A stretch of DNA of 32,782 nt from Kocuria rosea subsp. polaris (GCF_001483755.1 NZ_LQBK01000001.1:1-32782); one strand, 5' to 3'; shown: positions 23,031 to 31,151, numbered from the stretch's first letter. Notes: generated by a model from the letters alone, not told the origin. Translations and numbers: made by a program.

Positions 23031-24856
23031 GCGGGGGCAAGCATCTCGACCGCCGGGCCCTCCGCCGCACCCTCGGGCTGCTCGGCCCGCATCTGCGCGA
23101 GCGCCGCCTGCTGGCGGGGGGCGGGGTGCTGATGCTGCTGCTCGAGGTGGCCTTCCGGGTGCTCGAGCCCTGGCCGCTGAAGATCGTCGTCGACGCCATC
23201 TCCCTCTCCCTCGGCGCTGACAACGTCGACCCGTGGATCCCCGCGGCCTCGTGGCAGCTGCTGCTGGCCGCCGGACTGGCCACGATCGCGGTGGTGGGTT
23301 TTCGGGCCCTCGCCAATTACCTCGCCACGGTCGCGTTCGCCCTCGTCGGCTCCCGTGTCACCACCGCCCTGCGGGCCCGGGTGTTCGCCCGCGTCCAGGC
23401 GCTGTCCGACCGCTATCATTCGGTCTCCCGGGCGGGGGACACCGTCCAGCGCCTGGTCTCGGACATCGGCAAGCTGCAGGAGGTGGCCGTCACGGCGGGG
23501 CTGCCGCTGCTGGCCAACGTGCTCACCCTCGTGGTCATGTGCACGGTGATGCTCGTCCTCGACTGGCTCCTGGCCCTGGTGGTGGTCGTGGCGATCCTGG
23601 CCTTCCTGCTCGTGGGACGCGGCTCCTCGGGCCGGATCACCGAGGCTTCGCGGCGGACCCGGCAGGGAGAGGGCGCCTTGGCGAACACCGCCCACGAGTC
23701 CCTCGGCGCCATCCGCACCGTGCAGGCCTACGGGCTGGAGGAGCACATGGCCGAGTCCTTCGCCCGCTCCAACGAACTGGCCCTCACCCAGGGGGTGCAG
23801 TCCCGCCGTCTGGCCGCCGCGCTCGAGCGGACCACGGACGTGATCGTGGGGGCGGCCACCGCGGCAGTGATCTTCGGCGGCGGCATGCGGGTCCTCCAGG
23901 GCGCGATGAGCCTGGGCGACCTGGTCCTGTTCATCACCTACCTGAAGACGTGCATGAAACCGTTGCGGGACATGGCCAAGTACACCGGGCGCATCGCCCG
24001 CGCCGCGGCCTCCGGGGAACGAGTGGCCGAGCTGATGGAGGAACCCGTGGACGTGCGTGAGGCCCCACACGCCCTGGTCCTGCCGGGGGTGCACGGGGAG
24101 ATCGCCCTCCACCACGTGGACGCCGCCTACGGCGACCCGGAGCGTGAGGGGCGCACCGTGCTGCGCGACGTCGACCTCGTGATCCCGGCGGGCCAGCACG
24201 TCGCCGTCGTCGGCCCGTCCGGGTCCGGGAAGTCGACCCTGGTCTCGCTGCTGGTGCGGATGATGGACCCGGTCGCGGGCTCCGTGACCCTCGACGGCCA
24301 CGACCTGCGCGTGCTCAGCCTCGGCACCCTGCGCAGCAGCACCGCTCTGCTGCTGCAGGACTCCGTCCTGTTCCACGGCACCGTGCGGGAGAACATCCGG
24401 CTCGGCCGCCCGGCGGCCACCGACGCCGAGGTCGAGGCCGCCGCCGAGGCAGCCCAGGCCCACCACTTCATCACCGGGTTCCCGCAGGGCTACGACACCC
24501 CGGTGGGAGAGCGCGGGGCCACGCTCTCCGGCGGTCAGCGCCAGCGCCTGGCCATCGCGCGCGCCCTGCTGCGCGACGCACCGGTCGTGCTGCTCGACGA
24601 GGCCACCACAGGACTGGACCCGCAAGCCGCCCGGGACGTGCTGGACGCCGTCGGCCGGCTCGTCCGAGGCCGGACCTCCATCGCCGTGACCCACGACGCT
24701 GCACTGGCGCTGACCTGCGACCGGGTGCTGTGGATCCAGGACGGCCGGATCCTGCTCGACGGCACCCCCGAGGAGCTGCTGTCCCGCCCCGACGGCGTGT
24801 TCGCCGCCTGGGTCGAGCAGCAGCGCACGCGCCGACGTCGGGAGGTCCGGACGTGA
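23027..24856 (+). CDS. ABC exporter, fused permease and ATPase
   Basis: This 609-residue half-transporter has six membrane spans in residues 25-310 (type IV exporter fold), then an ATPase with Walker [10 protein letters not shown] (K402), Q-loop [16 protein letters not shown], signature [16 protein letters not shown] (from 500), Walker [10 protein letters not shown] (D524, E525) and the switch H556 in VTHD. It should work as a homodimer exporting a lipid-linked or hydrophobic substrate, as in the MsbA/lipid-flippase group. Lying between glycosyltransferase and kinase genes, its likely cargo is the molecule they make. The GTG overlaps the previous stop; its own stop overlaps the kinase gene's GTG. 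Confidence 0.92.
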   Translation: MSGGKHLDRRALRRTLGLLGPHLRERRLLAGGGVLMLLLEVAFRVLEPWPLKIVVDAISLSLGADNVDPWIPAASWQLLLAAGLATIAVVGFRALANYLATVAFALVGSRVTTALRARVFARVQALSDRYHSVSRAGDTVQRLVSDIGKLQEVAVTAGLPLLANVLTLVVMCTVMLVLDWLLALVVVVAILAFLLVGRGSSGRITEASRRTRQGEGALANTAHESLGAIRTVQAYGLEEHMAESFARSNELALTQGVQSRRLAAALERTTDVIVGAATAAVIFGGGMRVLQGAMSLGDLVLFITYLKTCMKPLRDMAKYTGRIARAAASGERVAELMEEPVDVREAPHALVLPGVHGEIALHHVDAAYGDPEREGRTVLRDVDLVIPAGQHVAVVGPSGSGKSTLVSLLVRMMDPVAGSVTLDGHDLRVLSLGTLRSSTALLLQDSVLFHGTVRENIRLGRPAATDAEVEAAAEAAQAHHFITGFPQGYDTPVGERGATLSGGQRQRLAIARALLRDAPVVLLDEATTGLDPQAARDVLDAVGRLVRGRTSIAVTHDAALALTCDRVLWIQDGRILLDGTPEELLSRPDGVFAAWVEQQRTRRRREVRT

Positions 24857-27276
24857 ACGCCCACCTGCCGCACTCCTGGGAGAGCCTGCCGGCCCTCGAC
24901 ACGATCCTCGACGCCGACCGACTCACCGAGCTCTTCGGGAACGAGCTCGGCGGAAGACTGCGGACGAGCCGTTTGCGCTACAAGCCGGGGGTCTCGGTCG
25001 TCGCCCGCGTGGACGTGGAGGGAACCGGGGCGGTGCACTGGGTCGCGGCCTACGCCCCCACCGGGGACGGGCGGGACAAGCTCGACAAGGTCATGGCGCG
25101 AAACGATCACGAGCCGCGCCACGGCCGCAGCGGCCCCGTGCTCGTATCGGGCGTCCCGGGCCAGCCCGGGCACCGACTGGCCGTGGGCCGGATCGCAGCG
25201 GATCCGGACCTTCGGCGCCCGCTCATCGCACTCGATCCACAACAGGGGCAGAACCTCGGACAACCGGGAGCTCCCGCCCGGCTGCTCCGCTACAACCCCC
25301 GGCGCCGGGCAGTGTTCACGGACACCGACCACGACACCGGCGCCCGCCTGGTCACGAAGGTCACCGCCGGCCCCAGCCCCGCGGACCCCGCGCTGCTGGC
25401 CCGGCTAGCCGCGGCGGGAGTGCCGGTGCTCGCCCCCGTCCCAGCTCCCGGACGAACGTGGTCGCCGCACGCGGTGCGCTACCCGTGGTTCGGCAGCGGT
25501 GACCTGGCCGACCTGGCCGCCGACCGCTCGGATGCTTCCGCCCGCGTGACTGCTCTCCCGGCGGCCACGGCAGCCGGCGCCGCGCTGGCCCGGCTGCACC
25601 TCGGCGGTCCGTCGCTGATCGGCTCCGCACGGGTCGGGGTCCCCATCGTCCCGGAACGGAAACTGACTGCCCTCGCCGCCGACCTCGGCGAGCTGGACAC
25701 CGACCTGGCCCAGCGCTGCGCCCTCATCGGGCGGGCAGTGACCGCCGCGATCACCGAGCGGGAGCGGGCCGGCCTGCGGTTGCTCCACGGTGACTTCTCA
25801 GCCGACCAGGTGCTCGTGGAGCGCTCCGCGGGGCCAGAGGCCCCGCAGCTCCGCCTCACCGACCTCGACCGCGTGCGCACCGGCCCGGCCGCCGACGACC
25901 TCGGCGGGTTCCTCGCCGTCGAGCTCCTCGGATCGGGAACCATGGAAGCACCCGATGGGCCGGAGAAGCCTGCACTGACCGGGGCCCTGCTGCGCGGGTA
26001 CGGGGCCGAGTCCGACCTCCCGGGCCCCGACGAGATCCTGGCCTGGGCCGCGTTCCACGTCCTCGCCCGAACCATGGAACCCTTCCGCTCGAGCGCCCAG
26101 GACTGGCGGGAGCGCACCCACCGGCAACTCGTGCTCGCGCACCAGCTCCTGGAGCAGGCCCTCCAGGCGCCCAGTACAGACACCCGCGATGTGCCGCACG
26201 ACCGCTCGGCGCCCTCGTCCGCTCCACCGGTGCGCGTCCCGGAGGCCGTGACCGACGCCGACGGCAGTCAGCTGCGGGTGTGCCGTGCCTGGCCCACCGG
26301 TACCGGGCGGCTCGCACTGGAGCTGGCGGACGACCAGGGACGCGTCAGAGCAGGCGAGGCGATGCCCGGCCCAGACCGGTCGTGGACGGTGCACGTCCTC
26401 CCGTACGGAGAGGACCCCCGCCTGCCGGGTCTCGCCGCCGCGGTCGCGGACAACGGCCGTGTGGTGGTGCACCGGCACCACCGGCGTGCGGTGGTCGAGA
26501 CCAGGGACCGCTACGTCAAGTACCTCGCGCGCGGGCGGGCCGTACGAGTCGCCGAGCTGTCCGCAGCACTGCACGGGCAGGGCCTCGCAGCCGGCTTCGC
26601 GGTGCCCGTGGTACTGGGCCACACCGAGGACCGGGTCGAGTTCTCCGTTCTGCCCGGGCGGAGCCTGCACGAGCTCGGGGCAAAGGGCCATGCGGACGAC
26701 TACCGTGCCGCGTGCGGCCACTGGGCAAAGCTGTGGCCCGTGCTCGCCACCACCGTGCCCGGGGACGAGCAACTACCCGAGCACACCGCCGAGGACGAGG
26801 CCCGCACCCTGAGCAGATGGGCGGGGCGGCTCGAGGCGTTCCCGGGGCTGCTCGACGCCCACCCCGGGGTCGTCGACCATCTGGCACGGCGGATCGGCGA
26901 GGACCTCGTGGCCCTGCCCGGCCGGCGGCGCGCACGAACCGTGCTGCACCGCGATCTGCACGACAAGCAGCTGCTCTTCAACGGCGAGCAGCTCGGGCTG
27001 CTGGACTTCGACACGGCGGCCCACGGAGAGCCCGAGCTCGACCTTGCGAACCTCACCGTCCACCTGGAGCTACGCGTGGCCCAAGGTCTGCTCGACCCCT
27101 CGCTGCAGGCGGCGGGGCACGAGGCAGTCGCCGCCGTGGCCGAGACCCTGGAGGCGGACCCGGCTCGCCTGGCCGTCTACGCCGAGGCGACCCGGCTGCG
27201 GCTCGCCTGCCTCTACGCCTTCCGCCCGCGCTGGCGCCACGTGGCGCAGGGACTGCTCGACAAACTGGGCTCCTGA
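24853..27276 (+). CDS. Tandem aminoglycoside-phosphotransferase-like kinase protein
   Basis: This 807-residue protein contains two kinase-like halves. The first has the catalytic loop HGDFSADQVL (D314) and metal-binding DLD (D337). The second has HRDLHDKQLLF (D701) and DFD (D718). Both match the APH/choline-kinase pattern HxDxxxxN and D-x-D, except that Asn is replaced by Gln in each loop. The halves are joined by a Pro/Ser-rich linker around residues 440-460. Possible tasks are phosphorylation of a sugar hydroxyl of the exported glycoconjugate, or self-protection. The second half keeps more typical spacing. One half may be regulatory. It is the last gene of the operon, with a GTGA overlap to the exporter. 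Confidence 0.82.
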   Translation: MNAHLPHSWESLPALDTILDADRLTELFGNELGGRLRTSRLRYKPGVSVVARVDVEGTGAVHWVAAYAPTGDGRDKLDKVMARNDHEPRHGRSGPVLVSGVPGQPGHRLAVGRIAADPDLRRPLIALDPQQGQNLGQPGAPARLLRYNPRRRAVFTDTDHDTGARLVTKVTAGPSPADPALLARLAAAGVPVLAPVPAPGRTWSPHAVRYPWFGSGDLADLAADRSDASARVTALPAATAAGAALARLHLGGPSLIGSARVGVPIVPERKLTALAADLGELDTDLAQRCALIGRAVTAAITERERAGLRLLHGDFSADQVLVERSAGPEAPQLRLTDLDRVRTGPAADDLGGFLAVELLGSGTMEAPDGPEKPALTGALLRGYGAESDLPGPDEILAWAAFHVLARTMEPFRSSAQDWRERTHRQLVLAHQLLEQALQAPSTDTRDVPHDRSAPSSAPPVRVPEAVTDADGSQLRVCRAWPTGTGRLALELADDQGRVRAGEAMPGPDRSWTVHVLPYGEDPRLPGLAAAVADNGRVVVHRHHRRAVVETRDRYVKYLARGRAVRVAELSAALHGQGLAAGFAVPVVLGHTEDRVEFSVLPGRSLHELGAKGHADDYRAACGHWAKLWPVLATTVPGDEQLPEHTAEDEARTLSRWAGRLEAFPGLLDAHPGVVDHLARRIGEDLVALPGRRRARTVLHRDLHDKQLLFNGEQLGLLDFDTAAHGEPELDLANLTVHLELRVAQGLLDPSLQAAGHEAVAAVAETLEADPARLAVYAEATRLRLACLYAFRPRWRHVAQGLLDKLGS

Positions 27277-27284
27277 GAAGGTCC

Positions 27285-27323
27285 TCATGTTCTCATGCCC
27301 GTCTCACGGCGTTGCCGGACACT
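27285..27323 (+). promoter_or_regulatory. OmpR-type repeats and leaderless promoter of Asp-rich gene
   Basis: TTCTCATG (27290-27297) and GTCTCACG (27301-27308) are 11 bases apart and fit the TCAT-type half-site seen before the glycan operon. A further TCAT at 27285 precedes them. The shared nonamer CTCATGTTC occurs here and at 19144-19152. GACACT (27318-27323) is a possible -10, 17 bases after the last repeat start and 7 bases before the ATG at 27331. The repeats overlap the -35 position, as in regulator-activated promoters. Confidence 0.55.
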
Positions 27324-27330
27324 GGACGGC

Positions 27331-27729
27331 ATGAGGATCTTCTGGTCGGCAGTCTCCCTGACGGTCGTCGCGGCGCTGGCGCTGCTGCTGTGGAGCGTGG
27401 CCGGCGACACGGACCGGGTGGAGATCGTGCGCGACGGCGTCTCCGTGAGCGGCACCCCCGCACCGGGCCCGTCACCCGGCGCCGTCCAGCGCTCCGAAGC
27501 GCCGTCCGCCGAGACACCGGTCCCCGAGAACACGTCGAGCCCCGACACCGACAACGCGGAACGGAATGCGGAAGACTCCACGACAACCAAGCCGGCGGAC
27601 CCGCTCCCCGATGAGCAATCCGCCCCGGTGGATCCGGCTCCACCGGCCCAGGTCCCGCTGCCCGTGCAGCCCGCCCCGGCCGACGACGACTGGGACGACG
27701 ACTGGGGTGATGACTGGGACGACGACTGA
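27331..27729 (+). CDS. Exported protein with Asp/Trp-rich C-terminal tail
   Basis: This 132-residue protein starts MRIFWSAVSLTVVAALALLLW, a signal peptide or membrane anchor, followed by a Pro/Ser/Thr/Glu-rich linker (about 40-115). It ends in DDDWDDDWGDDWDDD, a repeat of acidic residues punctuated by Trp. The linker lacks secondary-structure-forming patterns and the tail should be extended and strongly negative outside the cell. It could bind divalent cations or cationic peptides. The ATG at 27331 is preferred over 27295 because the latter would put the promoter inside the gene. It is separated from the operon by a promoter with the same repeats, so probably co-regulated. I recognise no family. 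Confidence 0.65.
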   Translation: MRIFWSAVSLTVVAALALLLWSVAGDTDRVEIVRDGVSVSGTPAPGPSPGAVQRSEAPSAETPVPENTSSPDTDNAERNAEDSTTTKPADPLPDEQSAPVDPAPPAQVPLPVQPAPADDDWDDDWGDDWDDD

Positions 27730-27865
27730 GAAGCAGGGGATGGCGAGGACAGCAATTGGACTGCAGCAGCGAACCCGGAAGCTGCTCACAGGGGCGCCTC
27801 TGAGATGACCCTCTCAGGTGGACGTCTGGTTCTGTGCCACGGGTCGCCAGGGGCGACGGGGTCAT

Positions 27866-28006
27866 CACTGCGCCATGCTCACGGGGGCGTCCGCCGTGGG
27901 GATCGGTGCTCGGTGGTGGAGTAGGACCGAGCTTGAGCCGGACGGCGCGGATCGTCCCGATCAGGTGCACCGGCAGGTCGGCCAGCACGAACACCAGTCG
28001 GGTCAC
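27866..28006 (-). pseudogene. N-terminal coding remnant or short gene
   Basis: A GTG at 28006, with GAAGG about 8 bases upstream, opens a frame starting TRLVFVLADLPVHLIGTIRA after the initiator. The first 27 codons end mostly in G or C, as real genes here do. After that the bias fades and the frame runs on as far as 27293, antisense to the Asp-rich gene. I mark the first 47 codons only. It is probably the 5' end of a decayed gene; a genuine small protein is possible. Confidence 0.35.
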
Positions 28007-28039
28007 GGCACAACCTTCAGTCCATCACCACCGTGATCG

Positions 28040-28222
28040 CTGGATCTCCGGCTCGAGGCCGAGCGCGAGCTCTTCGAGGCGGGCGGGGTCTTCCCCGGCG
28101 CGCTCATCGACGCCTGTCTCGTGGGCTTGCGCGACCCCGACGACGCCACGCCGGTCGGGGAGCTCGCAGAAGATGCGGCTGCCCGGGAGGAGCTCATTCG
28201 CCGTCACTGGCACGTCGGCTGA
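28040..28222 (+). pseudogene. C-terminal gene fragment without a start
   Basis: Sixty codons read LDLRLEAERELFEAGGVFPG and continue to RRHWHVG with a TGA at 28220. About nine in ten third positions are G or C, a clear coding signature. But an in-frame TGA lies just two codons upstream and no suitable start with a ribosome binding site follows, so only the 3' end of a gene seems to remain. The product would be acidic and helical. Family not recognised. It lies back-to-back with the remnant ending at 28006. Confidence 0.5.
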
Positions 28223-28753
28223 ACACGGCCGGCCGTCGGGCCGTTGGAACGTGTCGGGAAAGTGCTGACGGGGCCTGTCTGGCCTACCAGGGGCGGAGGC
28301 GGGTCTTCGGGACGTCAGCCCGATCATCGACCCTTTGACCATCGCCTCGGGGTGAGTGGGGAGGCGTTCGGAGTCGTCATCGGGGCGACGATCCTTGAAA
28401 TCCCTTTCGACATCTTCAGTGCGGATTGCTTTGCATATGGCCCGGCTGCCGGCCACTGACCCACTGGAAGTCTTGTCTCCGGTGGGGCTCCCGTTCGGCC
28501 GATCCTGCTCCGGTTCCGCGGTGTTCTGCGGTCCGCCGGACCGTGCCAGTGCTCGGGTGGCTCAGCAGGGTGCTGGTGCAGCGCCGCCCGACGTCGATGT
28601 CCTGCATCGGAGGCACGAATCCCCGGTGAGACGGGATCCGGGTGGACGCTGTGCCGGGCCAGGCTCCTGCCGTCCTGACCGACGCCCTCACGGTTCGTGC
28701 TGGATACCTCGGATTGCTCCTCGGCCAGGGTGTCTTCTCGTGCGTCAGCCCTG
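28223..28753. other. Gene-poor segment, likely decayed
   Basis: No gene with a ribosome binding site and coding bias was found in these 530 bases. Open frames on both strands lack recognisable motifs. The segment holds the second copy of the 27-bp motif (28428-28454). Together with the two fragments to its left it looks like a scar from gene loss or a past insertion. Confidence 0.45.
28428..28454. repeat. 27-bp intergenic motif, copy 2
   Basis: The segment starts GCTTTGCATATGGC and ends GCCGGCC. It differs from the copy at 14847-14873 at four of 27 positions and has the same orientation. No other copy was found by eye. Confidence 0.45.
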
Positions 28754-29884
28754 TCAGGCGGATGCGGGACCGGGCTGGGGCGGGACCAGGACGAAGTTGC
28801 CGACGTGCGTTTTCTCCAGGAATTCCTGTTGTGCGGTCGCGATCCGGTCGAGCGGGAAGACCTTGGCCAGGAGCGGCCGGATCTCCTCGCGCTCGATGTA
28901 GGAGATGAGGTCCGGGAAGACCTGTTCGTCCCACGCTGTGCACCCGATCAGGGTGAGGTCCTTCAGGTAGAGGGTGCGCATGTCGAGCTCGACCAGGGGG
29001 CCGCCGATGGCACCGGAGGAGACATACCGCCCACCCCGCACGAGGAGTCCGAGCAGCCCCGGGAAGCCGGGGCCGGCCACGTTGTCGATCACGACGTCCA
29101 CGCTCTGAGCCCCCAGCAGGTCCAGTGGCTCGTGGCGCCCGATGACCTCGTCGGCGCCCAGGGCACGGACCCGGTCCTGTTTGGTCTCACCGGCCGTGCC
29201 GATGACGTGCGCTCCGCGTCGTTTGGCCAGCTGCACCACGGCCGATCCGACGCCGCCGGAGGCGCCGGTCACCAGGACCCGGGTTCCGGTGGTGATCCCG
29301 GCGCGCCCGACCATGTTCTCCGCCGTTCCGTAGGCGCACGGGATGGTGGCGAGCTCCGCGTCGCTCCAGTGCGAGTGGACCGGGAAGGCCTCGTGTGCGG
29401 GGACGGCGACGAACTGTGCGAAGGCTCCGTCGACGTCGGAGCCCAGCCAGACGGTGTCCCACGAGGAGAAGCTCCGGGTGCGCATGCAGGGCCGGACCAG
29501 CACTCGATCCCCGAGCACGGACTCGTCCCCGCCGGGACCGACGGCGACAACCCGGCCGCAGCAGTCCGCGCCCTGGATCAGGGGGAACGGGGTGGCCGCG
29601 TTCCAGCCCCCGTCCGGCCGCGCCGAGGCGTCCCCGGTAAGGTCCTCCGAGGCGTCGTCGGTGCCTGCCGTCACCGAGGAGGAGTACCAGCCCAGCCGGG
29701 TGTTGATCTCGGTGTTGTTGACCCCGGCCGCCAGGACCTGGACCAGCACCTCGCCCTCGCCCGGCTCGGGTGTCGGCACGCGGGACAGCACGAGCCGGTC
29801 ACAGCCGCCGACCCCGGTCGTGACGACCGCGACCATGGTCCGGACGGGAGCACGTTCCGCGGGGCGGGAAGAAGGCGTGGCCAT
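28754..29884 (-). CDS. MDR-family oxidoreductase (quinone reductase/alcohol dehydrogenase-like)
   Basis: This 376-residue protein is of the medium-chain dehydrogenase/reductase superfamily. The N-terminal GroES-like domain carries GEGEVLVQVLAAGVNNTEIN and QGADCCGRVVAVG; the Rossmann domain has GASGGVGSAVVQLAKRRGAHV, the NADPH-binding loop. The four-cysteine structural zinc cluster is absent, which favours a zinc-free quinone oxidoreductase or enoyl reductase-like activity. Substrate unknown. The ATG at 29884 is supported by AGAGGA about 8 bases upstream; the frame extends 12 codons further without support. A 214-base gap separates it from the hemerythrin gene. Confidence 0.85.
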   Translation of the reverse strand: MATPSSRPAERAPVRTMVAVVTTGVGGCDRLVLSRVPTPEPGEGEVLVQVLAAGVNNTEINTRLGWYSSSVTAGTDDASEDLTGDASARPDGGWNAATPFPLIQGADCCGRVVAVGPGGDESVLGDRVLVRPCMRTRSFSSWDTVWLGSDVDGAFAQFVAVPAHEAFPVHSHWSDAELATIPCAYGTAENMVGRAGITTGTRVLVTGASGGVGSAVVQLAKRRGAHVIGTAGETKQDRVRALGADEVIGRHEPLDLLGAQSVDVVIDNVAGPGFPGLLGLLVRGGRYVSSGAIGGPLVELDMRTLYLKDLTLIGCTAWDEQVFPDLISYIEREEIRPLLAKVFPLDRIATAQQEFLEKTHVGNFVLVPPQPGPASA

Positions 29885-30098
29885 GGCCCCATCCTCTGCC
29901 ACCCGGGCTGGGGGCGCCATAGAGCCGATGGTGGCGGTGTGCCTTTCGACGGGCCGACAGCGCGCACCGGCTGCCTGCCTCCGGTCAACAGCTCGCCTCG
30001 GGCGCCCACAGTGCGGGACCGAGGTGAAGTGATCCCGTCAGGGGCGCTTTCGCCCGATCAGCATCCGTGCCTACCGGTTTCCCGCGAGGCGCTGTCGG

Positions 30099-30614
30099 TC
30101 AGAGGTAGACGAAGTGGGAATCGTAGTCGGTGGCCATCTGAACGACCATGCGGTCCAGGAGGGCGGAGACATCGATGCCGGCCTGGGCGAGGGCGGGGAG
30201 CACCACGGTCTCTTCCTTCTCGATCCGCAGGGCGATCAGCACGGCCAGAGCGCGGGCGGACAAGGCCGCTTCCAAGGCGGTGTCGGCCTGCTCGATGCGC
30301 TCGATCAGGCGCAGGAGGAACTGGTGGTCGACCTCGAGTGCGGCGACGAGGCTGTGGGCGCCGATCGTGCGTGCGCATTCGTAGAGAACGCGTTCCTCGG
30401 TCTCGAGGTGAGCGAGGACATCACCGCGCAGGAAGTGGACGAGGGCGCTCCGGGCGCGCAGGTCGTCGTGGCCGGTGTCGATGGTGGCAGTGAGGGCGTC
30501 GGTGCGCTGGGTCAGCGCCGACCACAAGCCGGCGTGGTGGCCGCGGGAATCACGGGGCACGGAGCTCATCGGGTCGGCGGCGTCGGTGGTGTCGTTCTCG
30601 TTTGTGGTGGTCAT
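30099..30614 (-). CDS. Hemerythrin-like HHE domain protein
   Basis: This 171-residue four-helix protein has the pattern of hemerythrin HHE domains: H26/H27 in RGHHAGLW, H69-x3-E73 in AHLETEERVLYE, H97 in EVDHQFLLRLI and E134/E135 in RIEKEETVVLPAL. The usual histidine in the last helix (H-x3-E) appears to be replaced by R130, so the di-iron site may be altered. Relatives bind oxygen or nitric oxide or act in iron storage and redox sensing. The ATG at 30614 follows a TTAAAT -10 by 6 bases, predicting a leaderless transcript. Divergent from the DUF6457-like gene, with a palindrome between them. Confidence 0.82.
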   Translation of the reverse strand: MTTTNENDTTDAADPMSSVPRDSRGHHAGLWSALTQRTDALTATIDTGHDDLRARSALVHFLRGDVLAHLETEERVLYECARTIGAHSLVAALEVDHQFLLRLIERIEQADTALEAALSARALAVLIALRIEKEETVVLPALAQAGIDVSALLDRMVVQMATDYDSHFVYL

Positions 30615-30620
30615 GCTCGT

Positions 30621-30650
30621 ATTTAACTAGCATATGATAGGCAAATTCAA
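30621..30650. promoter_or_regulatory. Palindromic operator within divergent promoters
   Basis: CTAGCATATGATAG (30627-30640) is a near-perfect palindrome (12 of 14 positions) in a short A+T-rich island. On the minus strand it exactly fills the 18-base spacer region between TTGAAT (30650-30645) and TTAAAT (30626-30621), which drive the hemerythrin gene. On the plus strand it contains TATGAT (30633-30638), a good -10 for the gene at 30716. A repressor bound here could control both genes. Confidence 0.6.
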
Positions 30651-30715
30651 GGGTTCGACGGGGGCGGGATCCCTCGGCCGGCCGGCGTTCTCGCTCATGA
30701 CGAAAGGATTTTGTG

Positions 30716-31006
30716 ATGGCAAAAGAAATGACTCCCGACGAGCGACGGTTGCTCTCGCGGTGGATCGAGCAGTTGAGGGTCGAGTTCGACCTGGAGGGGC
30801 TGGACGTCCCCCTCGAGGAGCTGCTGGCTCTGGCCGGGGCCGTTTCCGCCGCGGTGGCCCGCCCCGCGGTGCCGGTGACGGCCTATGTTGCCGGTTACCT
30901 CGCGGCTGTCCGTGCCCAGGGCCTCGAGGGGCCTGGCGCTGGGCAAGCGGTGCGCGACGTCGCCGGCGTCGTCCCGGCGCCGGCGGCCGGTCCCCGGGAG
31001 GGCTGA
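30716..31006 (+). CDS. DUF6457-like small protein
   Basis: This 96-residue protein reads LSRWIEQLRVEFDLEGLDVP at its start and contains VARPAVPVTAYVAGYLAAV, the signature block of the DUF6457 family of actinobacterial proteins often annotated with molybdopterin-guanine dinucleotide synthesis. No molybdenum-cofactor gene is seen nearby, so that role is unconfirmed. AAGGA lies about 8 bases before the ATG, chosen over the GTG one codon earlier. A TATGAT -10 at 30633-30638 predicts a leader of about 70 bases. The C-terminus is Pro/Ala/Gly-rich. Confidence 0.75.
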   Translation: MAKEMTPDERRLLSRWIEQLRVEFDLEGLDVPLEELLALAGAVSAAVARPAVPVTAYVAGYLAAVRAQGLEGPGAGQAVRDVAGVVPAPAAGPREG

Positions 31007-31151
31007 GGGCGGCGGGGCAGCACCTGGTGTTCGCCTCGGTGAAGCGAGGTGCGGCGGGGTTCTCGCCCGGAATGCCCGCGTCCCCGAGTTCGCGCGCACG
31101 GGGACCTGTACGTTCTCGCAGCTGTCCTGCTCCGCTCCCCGAATATTGCGC

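Noticed and set aside
22637-24694. 685-codon minus-strand frame opposite the exporter
   Set aside because: The product is His/Gln/Gly-rich without domains; the opposite strand encodes an exporter with all motifs.
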